Assembly: GCF_900101105.1 (NCBI RefSeq)
Contig: NZ_FNGA01000001.1
Coordinates: 744,001-808,000 of the forward strand
Direction of reading: 5' to 3'
DNA length: 64,000 nucleotides
Origin: Maridesulfovibrio ferrireducens
GTDB lineage: Bacteria > Desulfobacterota > Desulfovibrionia > Desulfovibrionales > Desulfovibrionaceae
This document shows, in pieces, positions 53,198 through 62,531 of this stretch. The stretch's first letter is position 1. Each line of letters opens with the position of its first letter. A program made the position numbers and the translations under genes. The notes beneath the pieces are model-generated. The model did not search any database. It was given only the letters and a program-made list of their open reading frames with translations, and had not been told where the DNA came from.

Positions 53198-54976
53198 ATG
53201 ATGCCAACAATTCTTGAAATTGAGAGTAAATTACAGCAATCACAAAGTTTAAATTTTAAAAAGTATAATATATCCATATTAAGAAATATTACTATCGAGG
53301 GGCTTTCTGATTATTTGCAATATCTCGGGTTAGATCATCATGTTAAATGCAATGTTGCTTTTAACGATTTTGACAATACTTTTGTTGATGCTGTTGAAGG
53401 AAACGCTGACCTTCTTAATGTAGATACAGATTGTGTTATTGTTGCACATTTTCTTGATAAAATGTCTTGGGACCTTGCCCGAAACTTTACTAGTTTGTCC
53501 GAAGATCAGCAACAGTCTGAAATTGATAGGATTAAGTTTTTTTTCCAAGAGGTGGTCCAAGGAATAAAAAAGCAAACGAGTGCTCATATTTTATTTTTTT
53601 CGATCGGTAGCCCTAGAAATCCTGCATTCGGTTCTATTGATTTTCAAACTTCAAATGGCCAGACACAATGTATTAAAGTTTTAAACGAATGTCTTAAAGA
53701 TATTTCAAAAGAGTTCAATTCCGTAAGTATTATCGATATAGATAGAATAATCCGTTGTCTTGGGGAAAATTCATTTTATGATGATAGATTTTGGCACATT
53801 GGACAGGCTCCTTACTCAAAGTCAGCTCTTTATGAGGTAGCTAAATCAGCATATGACTTTATAAGACCGACTTTGGGGTTGAATAAAAAATGCTTAGTTC
53901 TTGACTGTGACAACACGCTTTGGGGGGGGATTATTGGTGAAGATGGGTTGTCCGGAATAGCAATAGGGAGAACCTACCCTGGCTCTGCTTTTTATGAGTT
54001 TCAACAAGAAATTATAAATCTGTATAACAGAGGAATTATTTTAGCATTATGCAGTAAGAATAATTCTGATGATGTTTGGGAAGTTTTTCAAAAGCATCCA
54101 GATATGCTTTTAAGAGAAAAACATATTGCGGCAGCGGAAATTAATTGGGCGGATAAAGCAACCAACATTCGGAATCTTGCCAGAAAATTAAATATTGGTG
54201 TGGATAGCTTTGTTTTTATGGACGATAGCGACTTTGAAATAAATTTAATAAAATCCTCAATTCCAGAAGTTCACTGCATACAGGTTGATAAAAACAGACC
54301 TGAGACGCATTTGCAAAAACTTACGGAGTGCCGCCTCTTTGATGTAAATTCTTTCTCAAATGAAGATATGCAGCGCGGAAAAATGTATAAAGCAAACGCA
54401 TCGCGGGAGAAGTTGAAAAGCAGCTCCTCCAGTCTGAATGATTATTATGCGATGCTTGAAATGAATGTATCTATTTTAATTTGTGATGAGATTTCACTTC
54501 CCCGGGTTGCGCAGCAAACCCAAAAAACAAATCAGTTCAATTTGACGACAAAAAGATATACCGAAGAGAACATCAATTTTTTTATTAATTCTTCTGACCA
54601 TGACGTTATCACTTTACAGTTGGATGATAAGTTTGGTTCATCTGGAATAGTAGGAACAGCCATACTGTCCTATGAGGACGATAGTGCCCTTATTGATAGT
54701 CTTTTGCTTTCCTGTAGGGTTTTAGGACGTGGAGTAGAACATGTTTTTATTAATGAAATTATGCGCTGGGCTAAGTCGTTGGGTAAAGCCAAAATCAAAG
54801 GTAGTTACATTAGAACACCCAAAAATTCACAAGTTGAAAATTTTTATGGAAATGTAGGTTTTACTGAAGTGAGTGAGTCGTCTGATGAATCTTCTAAGTC
54901 GTATATATTTGATTTGCATAATAAAATTTCAGATAATCCAAAATACTTTGCAAATGTAAAAGTATCAATGAGGTAA
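53198..54976 (+). CDS. FkbH-like HAD-family protein with C-terminal GNAT-like domain
   Basis: A 592-residue protein. An N-terminal region (1-225) precedes a HAD IIIC/FkbH domain with LVLDCDNTLWGG (Asp236, Asp238 at 236-243), ALCSKNN and FMDDSDFEI. A C-terminal GNAT-like region (about 430-590, ending RTPKNSQVENFYGNVGF) follows. FkbH enzymes dephosphorylate 1,3-bisphosphoglycerate and load glyceryl onto an ACP (established for FkbH/OzmB). The next gene is an ACP three bases on, which fits that pairing. GGAGG lies eight bases before the ATG. Confidence 0.88.
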   Translation: MMPTILEIESKLQQSQSLNFKKYNISILRNITIEGLSDYLQYLGLDHHVKCNVAFNDFDNTFVDAVEGNADLLNVDTDCVIVAHFLDKMSWDLARNFTSLSEDQQQSEIDRIKFFFQEVVQGIKKQTSAHILFFSIGSPRNPAFGSIDFQTSNGQTQCIKVLNECLKDISKEFNSVSIIDIDRIIRCLGENSFYDDRFWHIGQAPYSKSALYEVAKSAYDFIRPTLGLNKKCLVLDCDNTLWGGIIGEDGLSGIAIGRTYPGSAFYEFQQEIINLYNRGIILALCSKNNSDDVWEVFQKHPDMLLREKHIAAAEINWADKATNIRNLARKLNIGVDSFVFMDDSDFEINLIKSSIPEVHCIQVDKNRPETHLQKLTECRLFDVNSFSNEDMQRGKMYKANASREKLKSSSSSLNDYYAMLEMNVSILICDEISLPRVAQQTQKTNQFNLTTKRYTEENINFFINSSDHDVITLQLDDKFGSSGIVGTAILSYEDDSALIDSLLLSCRVLGRGVEHVFINEIMRWAKSLGKAKIKGSYIRTPKNSQVENFYGNVGFTEVSESSDESSKSYIFDLHNKISDNPKYFANVKVSMR

Positions 54977-54979
54977 AGT

Positions 54980-55204
54980 ATGTTTGATAAAGTTAAAACC
55001 GTTCTTTCACAAATGACTGGATGTCCTGTTGATAAAATTCAAAAAGATACTGCAATTAAGAGTCTCGAAGGGTGGGATTCCTTAAAGCATATCAAAATTG
55101 TTCTGGCAATTGAAGAAGCCTTTGATACGGTTTTTACTGGCTCTGAAATTGAAAAGTTGACTGACGTTAAGTCCATTCTTGAAACGTTACAGCAAAGAGG
55201 GTAA
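54980..55204 (+). CDS. Acyl carrier protein-like, second copy
   Basis: A 74-residue ACP with phosphopantetheine site GWDSL (Ser34) and an acidic helix 2. It resembles the discrete ACP partner of FkbH, which precedes it by three bases. It probably receives a three-carbon or short acyl unit for transfer by the LpxD-like enzyme that follows three bases later. Distinct from the ACP at 49538 by overall sequence. Confidence 0.85.
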   Translation: MFDKVKTVLSQMTGCPVDKIQKDTAIKSLEGWDSLKHIKIVLAIEEAFDTVFTGSEIEKLTDVKSILETLQQRG

Positions 55205-55207
55205 TCC

Positions 55208-56074
55208 ATGAGACTCTCTGAAATAGGCAAAGTTTTCGGATTCGCAGCAACTCATGATCACGAAATTGAAAATCTTAAATTGTTATTTCAAGAAAAGAAA
55301 AACTCTCTTATTTTTGCTAGCGATTGCAGCATGATTGAGGGTCTTGTTAAGGATACCAACGTAAACGCGATCATTGCTCCCATTGGCTGTAAAAAAGTTA
55401 AAGGTTCAAATGTTGTAATAATTCCTGCTAAAAATCCCGCTGATTTGTTTTACGAAATTCATGAGTACCTTTTGAAGGAGACGGATTTTTATTATTCTGA
55501 ATGCATAAACAAAATTAGTCCAAAAGCCCAAATTAGTCCTAATGCATCTATTGCTGCATATAATGTGACGATTGAAGAGGGAGTAGTGATTGGTGACTTT
55601 GTGCGTATTGAGTCTAATGTCCATATTGGTGCTGGATGCATAATTAAGCCAGGGGTCCACATTGGTGGGGACGGCCTATGCGCTGTGGGAGATTACGGTC
55701 ATAAAAAAACAGTATCTCATGCTGGGTCTGTTTTCATAGGCAGTAATACGGTTGTTGGTTCTAATGCCATTATTGAAAGAGGACTGTTTAAAGATATTAC
55801 CCATGTCGGTGACAGTACAATCATTGGGGCGCTTGTAGTTATTTCTCACAATTCAAGGGTCGGGAAGAATTGTGTTATCGCTAGTAATGCGATTGTTTGT
55901 GGATCTGTAATAGTTCATGACAATGTTACAATAGATCCTAATGCAACAATTGCTCCTACAGTGGTTGTACATGAAAAAAGCCGAGTTGGGATCGGAACTG
56001 TTGTTTTGGAAGATGTTCCTGAAGGAAGGCATGTTATAGGTAGATCTTGCGGTCACATACCGGTCTTAAAATGA
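55208..56074 (+). CDS. LpxD-like hexapeptide N-acyltransferase
   Basis: A 288-residue protein. An N-terminal domain (about 1-95) is followed by a left-handed beta-helix (about 103-270), with ISHNSRVGKN around His214 at the place of the LpxD catalytic histidine (LpxD: QIAHNVVIG). It is shorter than LpxD (about 340) and is not in a lipid A operon. LpxD uses acyl-ACP, so this enzyme may move an acyl chain from the adjacent ACP to an amino sugar. This is inference from motif and neighbours. Confidence 0.82.
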   Translation: MRLSEIGKVFGFAATHDHEIENLKLLFQEKKNSLIFASDCSMIEGLVKDTNVNAIIAPIGCKKVKGSNVVIIPAKNPADLFYEIHEYLLKETDFYYSECINKISPKAQISPNASIAAYNVTIEEGVVIGDFVRIESNVHIGAGCIIKPGVHIGGDGLCAVGDYGHKKTVSHAGSVFIGSNTVVGSNAIIERGLFKDITHVGDSTIIGALVVISHNSRVGKNCVIASNAIVCGSVIVHDNVTIDPNATIAPTVVVHEKSRVGIGTVVLEDVPEGRHVIGRSCGHIPVLK

Positions 56075-56099
56075 CCACTACATTGTTTGGGGCTTGCTC

Positions 56100-57206
56100 A
56101 TGAGAATTGCGCACATTGGTAACTTGGCTAATATAGGTTTTTTACATTGCTGCTTTTTAAGAAAAGCAGGGGTTGACGCACATCTATACGTAAATGAGAA
56201 TGTTAAAATATGTCCGCTTCCTTATAGTTCCTTAAATTTTTCTATTGATGAGGACTGGATTCATCGTTATCCCCGAAAGAACATTTTATCCATGATTGTC
56301 AATCAAGTTCCCTTGGCTTTAGAGCTTTCAAAATACGACTTGGTTCACTCTTGGACTTGTTCTTTGCTTCCTGCTGCAGAAGAAATGCTCAAGTTGAGAA
56401 ACAAAAATTATATTGCTTCAGCAACAGGCAGTGACTTGCGGGAAGCTGCAACTACACGCACTTTTAATGGTGTAAGGGTCCGAAGACATTTTAAAAAAGC
56501 AAGCTATGTTTATCATGTTTTTGATCCGTTAACGAACAGTGTGGTCGAAAAATTAGATATAAAAGAATGTGGATTATTGAAAATCCCTGTAGGCGCTACA
56601 ACTGCAAAAGAATATGATATAAATCCCGATCGTAAGACAGTTTTCTTTTTGCCTAGCAGGCTTCATTATACATCTTCTTCCAAGTCTGAAGCTGTGTTTA
56701 AAAATAACAACAGATTTTTAAATGCATATGCCCGTTATATCCACTCAGGAGGAAATGCACGCCTAATAATGCTTAAAAGGGGTGCTGATTACAGGAAGGC
56801 GGTACGTGTTATTGAAGACTTGGGTATAATTGAAAATGTTTCTTGGTTAGATGAGATGTCACCAAAGGCGTTGGCAGCTTTTTTTTATAAGTGTGATGTC
56901 GTTGTTGATCAGTTTAATGATCTGCCATATCCCGCGCCTGGAGGAGGCATAGCTATTGAGGCTATGGCTCATGGGACTCCTGTAATGATTGGCAGTAATG
57001 CGGAACTCAGTAATAAGTTTTATGGTTCTGTTGCTCCCAATTTGTCGTGCTCTACTGAAGATGAAATTTATGAAAGAATCCTTGAATGTGAAGACAAAAA
57101 ATATTTGCGAAATGTAGGTCAAGCCTGTAAAGAGTGGATCAACAAGCATCATGGTTGGGAGCTTGTTACAAGCGATTTAATTAAAAAATATAAAGAATAC
57201 CTTTAA
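56100..57206 (+). CDS. Glycosyltransferase, GT4-like GT-B fold
   Basis: A protein of about 368 residues. The N-terminal strand HIGNLANIGF, an ATGSDLREA loop, FFLPSRLHY, then the donor-binding YPAPGGGIAIEAMAHGTPVMIG motif (E-x7-E type) are typical of GT4 glycosyltransferases. It adds one sugar to the glycan in the cytoplasm. ATG at 56100 is used, six bases after an in-frame TTG. It is the only clear soluble glycosyltransferase in the right-hand cluster. Confidence 0.8.
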   Translation: MRIAHIGNLANIGFLHCCFLRKAGVDAHLYVNENVKICPLPYSSLNFSIDEDWIHRYPRKNILSMIVNQVPLALELSKYDLVHSWTCSLLPAAEEMLKLRNKNYIASATGSDLREAATTRTFNGVRVRRHFKKASYVYHVFDPLTNSVVEKLDIKECGLLKIPVGATTAKEYDINPDRKTVFFLPSRLHYTSSSKSEAVFKNNNRFLNAYARYIHSGGNARLIMLKRGADYRKAVRVIEDLGIIENVSWLDEMSPKALAAFFYKCDVVVDQFNDLPYPAPGGGIAIEAMAHGTPVMIGSNAELSNKFYGSVAPNLSCSTEDEIYERILECEDKKYLRNVGQACKEWINKHHGWELVTSDLIKKYKEYL

Positions 57207-57219
57207 TAGGAGAATATCA

Positions 57220-57939
57220 ATGAACGAAAAACAAATGCTTGATTCAGTTGCACATAATTATTTGAATCCTACCACATCCCGAGATACGGATAAAAATATA
57301 CTAGATCTTATTGCTAAGCATGTTCTTAAGAATATGCCCTCTGAGAAAGATAGAATTATTGAAATGGGCATAGGGGACAACGTTTGGACTAAATATATTT
57401 TGGACAAGTTTAACAAGTCTACAATTATTGATGCTTCAGAAGATTTGATTGATGCGGTTAGGCCTACATATAAAAATGTTGAGTTCGTTAATTCATATTT
57501 CGAGAACTATAGTCCAGAGAATAAGTATGATCAGGTTGTCTGCTCTTTTGTTCTAGAGCATGTTATTGATCCGGTTGAAACATTGCAGAAAGTACGTACT
57601 TGGATTCATGATGAGTCTGTTGTTCACATTCTTGTGCCCAATGCAGACTCGATACATAGGCAGCATGCTGTAAAAATGAACCTTGCAGAAAATTCTTTTG
57701 ATCTTGGGCCTGCTGATAAAAAAATTCATCATCGCCGAGTTTATACGCTGGAGCATTTACGCGGAGATATAGAAAAGGCTGGGTTAAAAGTTGTTAGTGA
57801 AGAGGGATTGTTTTTGAAAACTTTGCCTAATTCCTTTCTTTCTCAATTAAGTCCTGAACAACTTAAAGGTTTTTTTGACTTAGCTTTTGATTTTCCAGTA
57901 AAGAATGGCGCAGCCCTTTACTTAACTGCTAAGAAGTAG
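57220..57939 (+). CDS. SAM-dependent methyltransferase (class I)
   Basis: A 239-residue methyltransferase. The SAM-binding start is IIEMGIGDNVWT (Gly-rich loop degenerate); VVCSFVLEHVIDP and VHILVPNADS follow. The His-rich KKIHHRRVYTLEHL then LFLKTLP segment resembles glycan methyltransferases of the type-11 fold. It may O-methylate a sugar. A 168-base gap follows with no gene I recognise. Confidence 0.8.
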   Translation: MNEKQMLDSVAHNYLNPTTSRDTDKNILDLIAKHVLKNMPSEKDRIIEMGIGDNVWTKYILDKFNKSTIIDASEDLIDAVRPTYKNVEFVNSYFENYSPENKYDQVVCSFVLEHVIDPVETLQKVRTWIHDESVVHILVPNADSIHRQHAVKMNLAENSFDLGPADKKIHHRRVYTLEHLRGDIEKAGLKVVSEEGLFLKTLPNSFLSQLSPEQLKGFFDLAFDFPVKNGAALYLTAKK

Positions 57940-58107
57940 TTTTCAGTGCTTGCGGATTATCTGCTTAAGACTGCATGTTTGTTTTGTTGTATATAAAGTT
58001 GTTCTGAAATTATGAGCTTTGTTTTGAGGTTGACTAAATATAATTGTGAATTGATATAGTACAGTTTAATTTTAAACAATAATAAATATATATAAGAGAA
58101 TGATAGC

Positions 58108-58701
58108 ATGTTCATTGATAAAACAGCACATGTAGAAGACAGTGCTATTATAGGTGAGGGAACTTGCATCTGGCAACAGGTGCAGGTTAGGGCTAATGCA
58201 GTTATTGGGTCTGACTGTATCATTGGTAAAGGTGCATTCATTGATTTTGGTGCAGAAATAGGAAACAAAGTTAAAGTACAGAATTATGCAAATGTTTTTA
58301 GAGGGGTTAAGATTGATGATGGTGTTATGATAGGCCCTTCTGTTTGTTTTACCAATGATATGTTTCCCCGAGCCGTTGATCAAGACGGAGCCTTGCTGGA
58401 TATTGGCGACTGGGAGTGTTTTAAGACTCACGTTAAAACAGGTGCTGGCATCGGTGCCGGCTCGGTTATCGTATGTAATAATACTATAGGGAAATGGGCC
58501 ATCGTTGGAGCAGGCAGCGTTGTTACGAAAGATGTTCCTGATTATGGTCTTGTTTATGGAAATCCTGCGCGGTTAAGAGGTTACGTCTGTTCATGTGGCA
58601 ATAAATTGGATCTTCTTCCGACCACGGATTCTAATGTTGAAGCGGTTTGCTCTGCTTGTAGCATGACTGTGGTTATCAATAGCCAGTCTCCTCAGGATTA
58701 A
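58108..58701 (+). CDS. Hexapeptide acetyltransferase, WlbB/WbpD-like
   Basis: A 197-residue left-handed beta-helix enzyme with repeats GEGTCIWQQVQVRANAV, SVCFTNDMFPRA and VGAGSVVTKDVPDYGLVYGNPARLRG. A C-terminal Cys ribbon (CSCGNKLD and CSACSM) is present. It is close to WlbB/WbpD enzymes, which acetylate the 3-amino group of UDP-amino sugars made by WlbA (Gfo/Idh/MocA) and WlbC (DegT). Both partner types occur in this cluster. It heads a run of four tightly packed genes. Confidence 0.83.
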   Translation: MFIDKTAHVEDSAIIGEGTCIWQQVQVRANAVIGSDCIIGKGAFIDFGAEIGNKVKVQNYANVFRGVKIDDGVMIGPSVCFTNDMFPRAVDQDGALLDIGDWECFKTHVKTGAGIGAGSVIVCNNTIGKWAIVGAGSVVTKDVPDYGLVYGNPARLRGYVCSCGNKLDLLPTTDSNVEAVCSACSMTVVINSQSPQD

Positions 58702-58703
58702 CA

Positions 58704-59441
58704 ATGTTTACCTATGATAAATATAGGGACTTTTTGTCGCTGATAAAGAAGACGTCAGAAACATATCTTTTTATGGATTTTGACTGGAACTCTAACGGGT
58801 TGATCTTAAGGCATGATATCGATCTTTCAATTGATTATTGTTTTAAATTAGTTAAAGCCGAAAAAGAGGTAGGAGTACTTTCAACTAATTTTATATTAAT
58901 GACTTCTCCCTTCTATAATCCTCTTGCGGCAGAGAATGCTTCAATGCTTCAGGAAATGTCTGAATGGGGATTCGAAATTGGACTCCATTTCGATCCTACT
59001 TGCTACCCTGATGTAAGTTCGGATGAGCTACAGAAATATGCAGAGGAAGAGGCAGCAGGTCTGAGTCGTATCGTTGGCAAAGATGTTAAGTCCATTAGTT
59101 TGCATTGTCCTTCGGTACATGGTCAATTCCCTATGTTTGATGGGTTTATAAATGCCTATGATCCTGAATTCTTTTCTAATGAAAATTATATTTCCGACTC
59201 TTGCATGTCATTCAGAGGAAAAAATCCAGTTGAGTGGTTAAATCTTTCGCAGACAAAAGCTGTGCAGATGTTGTTGCACCCTCTTCACTATCAGAGTGAA
59301 TCAGCTAATTATGTTCCTGTTTTTGAAGGATATATTAATCAACAGATTTCTACTATCAACACACATTTTTCGGCCAATTTTTCCTACAGGAAAGACATTG
59401 GAGAGCTTCCTAATTACAGTGTAGCTCACTTGCAGTCATGA
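58704..59441 (+). CDS. Polysaccharide-deacetylase-fold protein
   Basis: A 245-residue NodB-like protein with RHDIDLSIDY, EIGLHFDPTCY and MLLHPLHYQ motifs, consistent with a metal-dependent deacetylase. It is the second protein of this fold in the cluster. It may remove an acetyl or formyl group so that another acyl group can be added. The stop overlaps the formyltransferase start by four bases. Confidence 0.72.
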   Translation: MFTYDKYRDFLSLIKKTSETYLFMDFDWNSNGLILRHDIDLSIDYCFKLVKAEKEVGVLSTNFILMTSPFYNPLAAENASMLQEMSEWGFEIGLHFDPTCYPDVSSDELQKYAEEEAAGLSRIVGKDVKSISLHCPSVHGQFPMFDGFINAYDPEFFSNENYISDSCMSFRGKNPVEWLNLSQTKAVQMLLHPLHYQSESANYVPVFEGYINQQISTINTHFSANFSYRKDIGELPNYSVAHLQS

Positions 59442-60454
59442 AAAAAATAGCAATTCTTAACACCTTATCCTCTGGAGTAGACATTTTCAATGTTGTTTCT
59501 GACAAGTTGAATGTTTCTGCAATTATCGGGCTTTCCAGTTCGGTAAAAAAAGATGGAGTTTCTGGGTACATTGACCAGGAAAGTCTTTGTAAAGAAAGTG
59601 GAGTGGAACTAATTGAAATTTTTGATTACTCCTTGTCTGCCGCTGAAGACAAGGAAAAGCTGCTTGGATATGATATAGATATTTTGCTTGTTGCTGGGTG
59701 GCAACGCCTGATCCCAGACTGGTTGATTGATCATTGTAAAATATGTGCAGTGGGTGTGCATGGAAGTCCTTATGGAATTACTGAAGGGCGTGGTCGATCT
59801 CCGCAAAACTGGGCTTTGATTTTGGGAAAAGAAGAGTTCAGTCTTTCAATCTTCGAAATCACTCCTGGTATTGATGATGGGGCTATTATTAAAAGCTGCA
59901 CTTTTGAAATATCACCATTTGATACAATTTCATCCATGCAGCATAAGGTCGCAAGACTTACTGCAAAAATGTTTATTGACTCTGTTTTGGATGGAGCAAT
60001 CAGTTCTCGCCATTTTGCTGAGCAGGAAGGGGAAGCAAAATACTTACCTATGAGGCGACCTGAGGACGGTGAAATTGACTGGAATTTGTCTTCAGTTGCA
60101 ATTTGTGATTTTATCAAGGCTCTTTCGCATCCCTATCCGGGGGCCTATTCTTATTGCGGTGAAATCAAAACAATTTTCTATGCCGCTGTTCCTTTTTCGT
60201 GTTCTGAAGAATATTCCTGTCCTGCAGGAACGGTTATACAAATTTTTACAAATGCTGATTTGCTCGTTAAGACCGGTGATGGGGCTGTTTTGGTTGTCGA
60301 TTACATCGTCAGTGAGGCTCAACTATCCGCATTAAACACAAAAGTTTTTAGCTCAGCAAATTCAGCTGAACAGTACAAAAGGATTATTTCTAGGCATAAA
60401 GAAAAACATCCTGACTTAGACTTAGCCTCAGACATTTTGTCTTTAGCAAAATAA
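59438..60454 (+). CDS. Sugar N-formyltransferase-like protein with altered active site
   Basis: A 338-residue protein with the Fmt/ArnA-type formyltransferase fold: VHGSPYGITEGRGRSPQNW and GIDDGAII, and a C-terminal domain (about 205-300). In the family, catalysis uses Asn-x-His...Asp (NLHGS in ArnA). Here His108 and Asp146 are present but the Asn position is Gly106. Either the formylation step works differently, or the enzyme has another acyl acceptor or donor. Overlaps the deacetylase-like gene; cotranslated. Confidence 0.78.
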   Translation: MKKIAILNTLSSGVDIFNVVSDKLNVSAIIGLSSSVKKDGVSGYIDQESLCKESGVELIEIFDYSLSAAEDKEKLLGYDIDILLVAGWQRLIPDWLIDHCKICAVGVHGSPYGITEGRGRSPQNWALILGKEEFSLSIFEITPGIDDGAIIKSCTFEISPFDTISSMQHKVARLTAKMFIDSVLDGAISSRHFAEQEGEAKYLPMRRPEDGEIDWNLSSVAICDFIKALSHPYPGAYSYCGEIKTIFYAAVPFSCSEEYSCPAGTVIQIFTNADLLVKTGDGAVLVVDYIVSEAQLSALNTKVFSSANSAEQYKRIISRHKEKHPDLDLASDILSLAK

Positions 60455-60479
60455 CTTTAAACTTTTTAAGGATATAATC

Positions 60480-61475
60480 ATGAAAGTAGCTGTAATTGGA
60501 ACAGGTTCAATGGGTCAGAACCATGTTCGTTTATACTCAGATATACCCAATTGTGAATTAGTCGGCATAGCCGATCAAAATATCGAACAGACCGCAAAAC
60601 TTTGCTCTTTATATGGTGGCCGAGCATATTCTGACTATCGGGATCTTATAGAAAAAGAAAAACCAGATGCTGTGACCATTGCTCTCCCTACTTTTTTGCA
60701 CAAACAAGCGACTATGGATTGTTTGGATGCAGGAATAAACGTTCTAGTCGAAAAACCTATCGCAAAAACAGTTGAAGAAGCAAAAGAAATGATTGCTGAA
60801 GCAAAACGTGTTGGTAAGGTTCTTCAAGTTGGACATATCGAACGTTTTAACCCTGCCATTCAACAGCTAAAAGACCGGATAGCTGATGGACATCTTGGCA
60901 AAATTTTTACTATTCATTCACGTAGACAATCTCCTTACCCAGGAAGAATAACGGATGTGGGAGTTGCTAGTGATTTAGCTACTCATGAACTTGATATGAT
61001 GCGAAATATTTCTCAATCTGAAGTAACGACTATGACTGCTGAAGTTTCAAAAGTCATGAATACTGATAATGAGGATATTGTCTTTGGCCTTCTTCGTTTC
61101 GATAACGGAATTCTTGGAATTCTTGATGTGAATTGGGTAACACCAACTAAAGTGCGCAAAATAACTGTTACAGGCGAAAATGGTATGTTTAAGGTGGATT
61201 ATCTAAACCAAACTCTTTCTTTTTATTCTAACTTTGCTGCTGAGCAAAATGAAACAAAGAGCGAGTGGTTTAGAACAAAATTTGGAGTTTCAGAAGGCGA
61301 TTACACAAGCTTCAGAGTTGAGAAGAAAGAACCTCTACGTGTTGAAATTGAGGCCTTTTTACAGTGTTGTCGTGACAATGATACGCCTCTTGTCACCGGT
61401 GAAGACGGTCTTGAATCGCTCGCATTAGCTCTTAAAATTGTTGAGTGCGGCAATAATTGTAAGTGCAGAAGGTAA
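60480..61475 (+). CDS. Gfo/Idh/MocA-family sugar dehydrogenase
   Basis: A 331-residue Rossmann oxidoreductase with GTGSMGQNH at the N-terminus, the catalytic EKP motif (Glu91-Lys92-Pro93), VGHIERFNPAI and a SDLATHELDMM metal or substrate segment. These are features of sugar-nucleotide 3-dehydrogenases such as GnnA and WlbA, which give a 3-keto sugar for a DegT transaminase. The partner transaminase is at 50756. AAGGAT lies upstream of ATG. Confidence 0.88.
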   Translation: MKVAVIGTGSMGQNHVRLYSDIPNCELVGIADQNIEQTAKLCSLYGGRAYSDYRDLIEKEKPDAVTIALPTFLHKQATMDCLDAGINVLVEKPIAKTVEEAKEMIAEAKRVGKVLQVGHIERFNPAIQQLKDRIADGHLGKIFTIHSRRQSPYPGRITDVGVASDLATHELDMMRNISQSEVTTMTAEVSKVMNTDNEDIVFGLLRFDNGILGILDVNWVTPTKVRKITVTGENGMFKVDYLNQTLSFYSNFAAEQNETKSEWFRTKFGVSEGDYTSFRVEKKEPLRVEIEAFLQCCRDNDTPLVTGEDGLESLALALKIVECGNNCKCRR

Positions 61476-61480
61476 TATTT

Positions 61481-62443
61481 ATGCGTCCTGAGATTAAAGG
61501 AAGTACTGTTCTGGTTACAGGTGGTGCCGGTTTTATCGGAAGCCATCTTGTTGATCGGTTGCTTGATATGGAAGCTAAAGAGGTTGTTATCATAGATAAC
61601 CTTTTTCTCGGATCTGAGGATAATCTTCGCGAGGCCATTTCAAGAGGAGCAATTCTTTATAGAGACGATGCAGAGTTCAGTACTTCTCTCGAGTACATTT
61701 TTGAACGCCATTCTATTGATATTGTGTTCAACTGTGCCACTAAGGCTCTCAATTATTCTTTCATGAATCCATCAAATTCATTTGAGACAAATACGAAAGT
61801 AGTTCTGAATTTGCTTGAACTTCAACGCAAAAAAGTATTTTCAACTCTTTGTCATTTCTCAACGTCTGAAGTTTATGGAACGGCTGTCTACGAACCTATG
61901 GATGAAAAACATCCACGCAATCCAACGACCCTTTACGCGGCAGGAAAAGCTGCAGCTGATTTAGCTGTTGAAACGTATGTGCGCATGTATGATTTAGATG
62001 CTTTTATTATAAGGCCTTTTAATAATTATGGCCCTCGTCAAAATCATAAGGGTGAACTGGCCGGGGTGATTCCTCTTACTGTATACAGGGTGCTAAACGA
62101 TATTCCGCTTGAAATCCATGGCGACGGCAATCAAAGTCGTGATTTCATTTATGTAACTGATACTGTCGAAGCAATACTCGCTGTCTATGGAAAGCTAGAG
62201 AAAGGTGAGTCTGTTAATATTTCGACCCATAATCAGGTTTGCATCAAAGAGGTAATTGAAACCATCGCAGATGCGATGGGTTATCAGGGTGAAATTTTAC
62301 GAAAGCCAGCAAGAGGGTCAGACGTATACTGTCATAATGCCAGTAATGATAAGCTGATGGGCATGATTTCCTATAACCTTACTCCTTTTTCTGAAGGTTT
62401 GAAGAAGTCGATTGACTGGTATGTAGAGGTTATTAAGGGGTAG
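61481..62443 (+). CDS. NAD-dependent sugar epimerase/dehydratase
   Basis: A protein of about 320 residues of the extended SDR group. NAD loop GGAGFIG (14-20), active-site Ser-Thr-Ser-Glu, Tyr152 and Lys156 in YAAGK, RPFNNYGP and SRDFIYVTD are typical of UDP-glucose 4-epimerase/dTDP-glucose 4,6-dehydratase relatives. Exact reaction not deducible. ATG 61481 is preferred over an in-frame GTG at 61463 because AAGG lies eight bases before it; it follows the dehydrogenase by five bases. Confidence 0.88.
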   Translation: MRPEIKGSTVLVTGGAGFIGSHLVDRLLDMEAKEVVIIDNLFLGSEDNLREAISRGAILYRDDAEFSTSLEYIFERHSIDIVFNCATKALNYSFMNPSNSFETNTKVVLNLLELQRKKVFSTLCHFSTSEVYGTAVYEPMDEKHPRNPTTLYAAGKAAADLAVETYVRMYDLDAFIIRPFNNYGPRQNHKGELAGVIPLTVYRVLNDIPLEIHGDGNQSRDFIYVTDTVEAILAVYGKLEKGESVNISTHNQVCIKEVIETIADAMGYQGEILRKPARGSDVYCHNASNDKLMGMISYNLTPFSEGLKKSIDWYVEVIKG

Positions 62444-62531
62444 TCACTCCTTTTGTTTAGTATCTATTCAGATTTGTTAAGAAAAAAAATGTCGTTATAT
62501 CTGATAAAGACTATGCGACTTAAGGTGAAAT

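Noticed and set aside
58021-58107. Internal promoter before the WlbB-like gene (TTGACT then TATAGT)
   Set aside because: The spacer is 19 bases, longer than the usual 16-18; not strong enough to list.
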